DNA of 64,000 bases from Phocaeicola oris (GTDB lineage Bacteria; Bacteroidota; Bacteroidia; Bacteroidales; Bacteroidaceae): contig NZ_JAJLQX010000001.1 of assembly GCF_021295095.1 (NCBI RefSeq), positions 1 through 64,000 of the forward strand, read 5' to 3'. The notes under the pieces were generated by a model. It worked only from the letters and a program-made list of their open reading frames with translations. It had not been told where the DNA came from and searched no databases. Positions 63,179-64,000 of the stretch are shown piece by piece. Position 1 is the first letter of the stretch, and every line of letters begins with the position of its first letter. Both the position numbers and the translations under genes were made by a program.

Positions 63179-63982
63179 ATGATTACTTTTGAAGATTTAA
63201 AACACTCCGATAATTTCTTCTTGTTGGCCGGACCATGTGTTATTGAAGGGGAAGACATGGCACTCCGTATAGCTGAGCGTATTGTTAATATTACTGACAG
63301 ACTTTGCATTCCTTATATTTTTAAAGGTTCGTATAGAAAGGCAAATCGTTCCCGTTTGGATTCGTTTACAGGTATTGGAGACGAGAAAGCATTAAGAGTG
63401 TTACGTAAGGTTCGTGAAACATTCGATGTCCCGGTAGTGACAGATATTCATGCATCAGGTGAAGCAGAGATGGCTGCCGAGTATGTTGATGTACTTCAAA
63501 TTCCGGCATTTCTCTGTCGTCAGACAGATTTATTGGTTGCAGCTGCCAAGACGGGCAAAATTGTCAATATAAAAAAGGGACAATTTCTTGCGCCCGATTC
63601 TATGCAGTTTGCTGCTAATAAGATAACCGAGATGGGAAATAATAAAGTAATGTTAACTGATAGAGGAACAACATTCGGTTATCAGGATCTCATTGTTGAT
63701 TTTCGAGGAATACCTGTAATGCAGTCCTTTGGTCATCCTGTCATTTTAGATGCAACTCATTCTCTTCAACGTCCGAATCAAAGCAGCGGAGTAACAGGAG
63801 GTCAGCCTCAGATGATAGAAACCATAGCGAAGGCCGGAGTAGCCGTAGGGGTGGACGGAGTGTTTATTGAAACACACGAAAATCCTTCCGTAGCTAAAAG
63901 CGATGGAGCAAACATGTTAAAATTAAATTTACTTGAAGGTTTGTTGGAGAAATTAGTGCGTATTCGTCAAGCTATAAAATAG
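63179..63982 (+). CDS. kdsA: KDO-8-phosphate synthase
   Basis: Encodes 267 residues. LAGPCVIEG (about 17), FKGSYRKANRSR, DIHASGEAE, LQIPAFLCRQTDLL, LTDRGTTFGYQDL and DATHSLQRPNQ are all present. Condenses phosphoenolpyruvate with arabinose-5-phosphate for lipid A core. One bp after the kinase stop. Confidence 0.97.
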   Translation: MITFEDLKHSDNFFLLAGPCVIEGEDMALRIAERIVNITDRLCIPYIFKGSYRKANRSRLDSFTGIGDEKALRVLRKVRETFDVPVVTDIHASGEAEMAAEYVDVLQIPAFLCRQTDLLVAAAKTGKIVNIKKGQFLAPDSMQFAANKITEMGNNKVMLTDRGTTFGYQDLIVDFRGIPVMQSFGHPVILDATHSLQRPNQSSGVTGGQPQMIETIAKAGVAVGVDGVFIETHENPSVAKSDGANMLKLNLLEGLLEKLVRIRQAIK

Positions 63983-64000
63983 TTAGCCTATTTTACTTAT

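Overview
The window looks like chromosome of a gut-type Bacteroidales bacterium (Bacteroides/Phocaeicola-like). The evidence is a SusC/SusD outer-membrane pair, Bacteroidota-specific families (DUF4293, DUF6057, DUF5020, the Bacteroidota-type RNA polymerase omega subunit) and many promoters of the Bacteroidota type (-33 TTTG, 19-21 bp spacer, -7 TAnnTTTG). No rRNA, tRNA or CRISPR array was seen.

Layout. 1-3.2 kb is accessory DNA: small unknown genes on the minus strand, a perfect Bacteroidota promoter followed only by a 19-residue reading frame, and a complete IS30-family transposase. 3.4-12.1 kb carries a Crp/Fnr regulator with a DUF438/hemerythrin sensor, a GH78 rhamnosidase lipoprotein, and peroxide/thiol defence genes (Bcp, ZIP transporter, rubrerythrin, a C_GCAxxG protein-thioredoxin-MarR operon with a likely MarR operator). 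12.7-21.2 kb is a run of small accessory genes, many of them broken: a start-shifted lipoprotein, an internally deleted AlkZ-like gene, a deleted GNAT gene, a decayed fragment upstream of a glutaredoxin, an SDR fused to a GNAT start, and a frameshifted MmcQ/YjbR copy. Intact genes (fluoride channel, DUF1294, DUF1304, epimerase, glutaredoxin, CDF transporter, nitroreductase) lie among them.

21.3-27 kb is a tight six-gene operon (TPR/PD40 protein, NfeD, FloA, nucleoside phosphorylase, fRMsr, MnmE). 27-28.5 kb holds a DUF486 gene with a nonsense codon, a DUF3987-like C-terminal fragment boxed by inverted 9-bp repeat arrays, and a large inverted-repeat element. 28.6-37 kb is a SusC/SusD pair with a DUF6057 membrane protein and a CxxCH-bearing PD40 lipoprotein. 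37-47 kb is housekeeping (UvrB, BamD, omega, DUF4293, an outer-membrane barrel, a LysM lipoprotein-like receptor, UvrA, YbaK). 47-58 kb has a GH39-like hydrolase, twin POT peptide transporters, an HD protein, YgbA, a nucleobase permease facing a DUF5020 channel-like protein, a LUD operon and an iron alcohol dehydrogenase. 58-64 kb is core metabolism (GuaA, MscL, GapA, MiaA, a lipid kinase, KdsA).

The most unusual structure is a dispersed intergenic repeat. Six loci (about 3.4, 12.5, 27.6, 43.6, 51.9 and 57.9 kb) carry 4 to 8 copies of a degenerate dyad, consensus TCATNCGNATGA. The copies keep a 22-bp phase with almost no slippage, and the arrays often begin AGTGAT and end ATCACTTT. They occur between convergent, divergent and tandem genes alike, so they are not simply terminators or promoters. 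I do not recognise this family.
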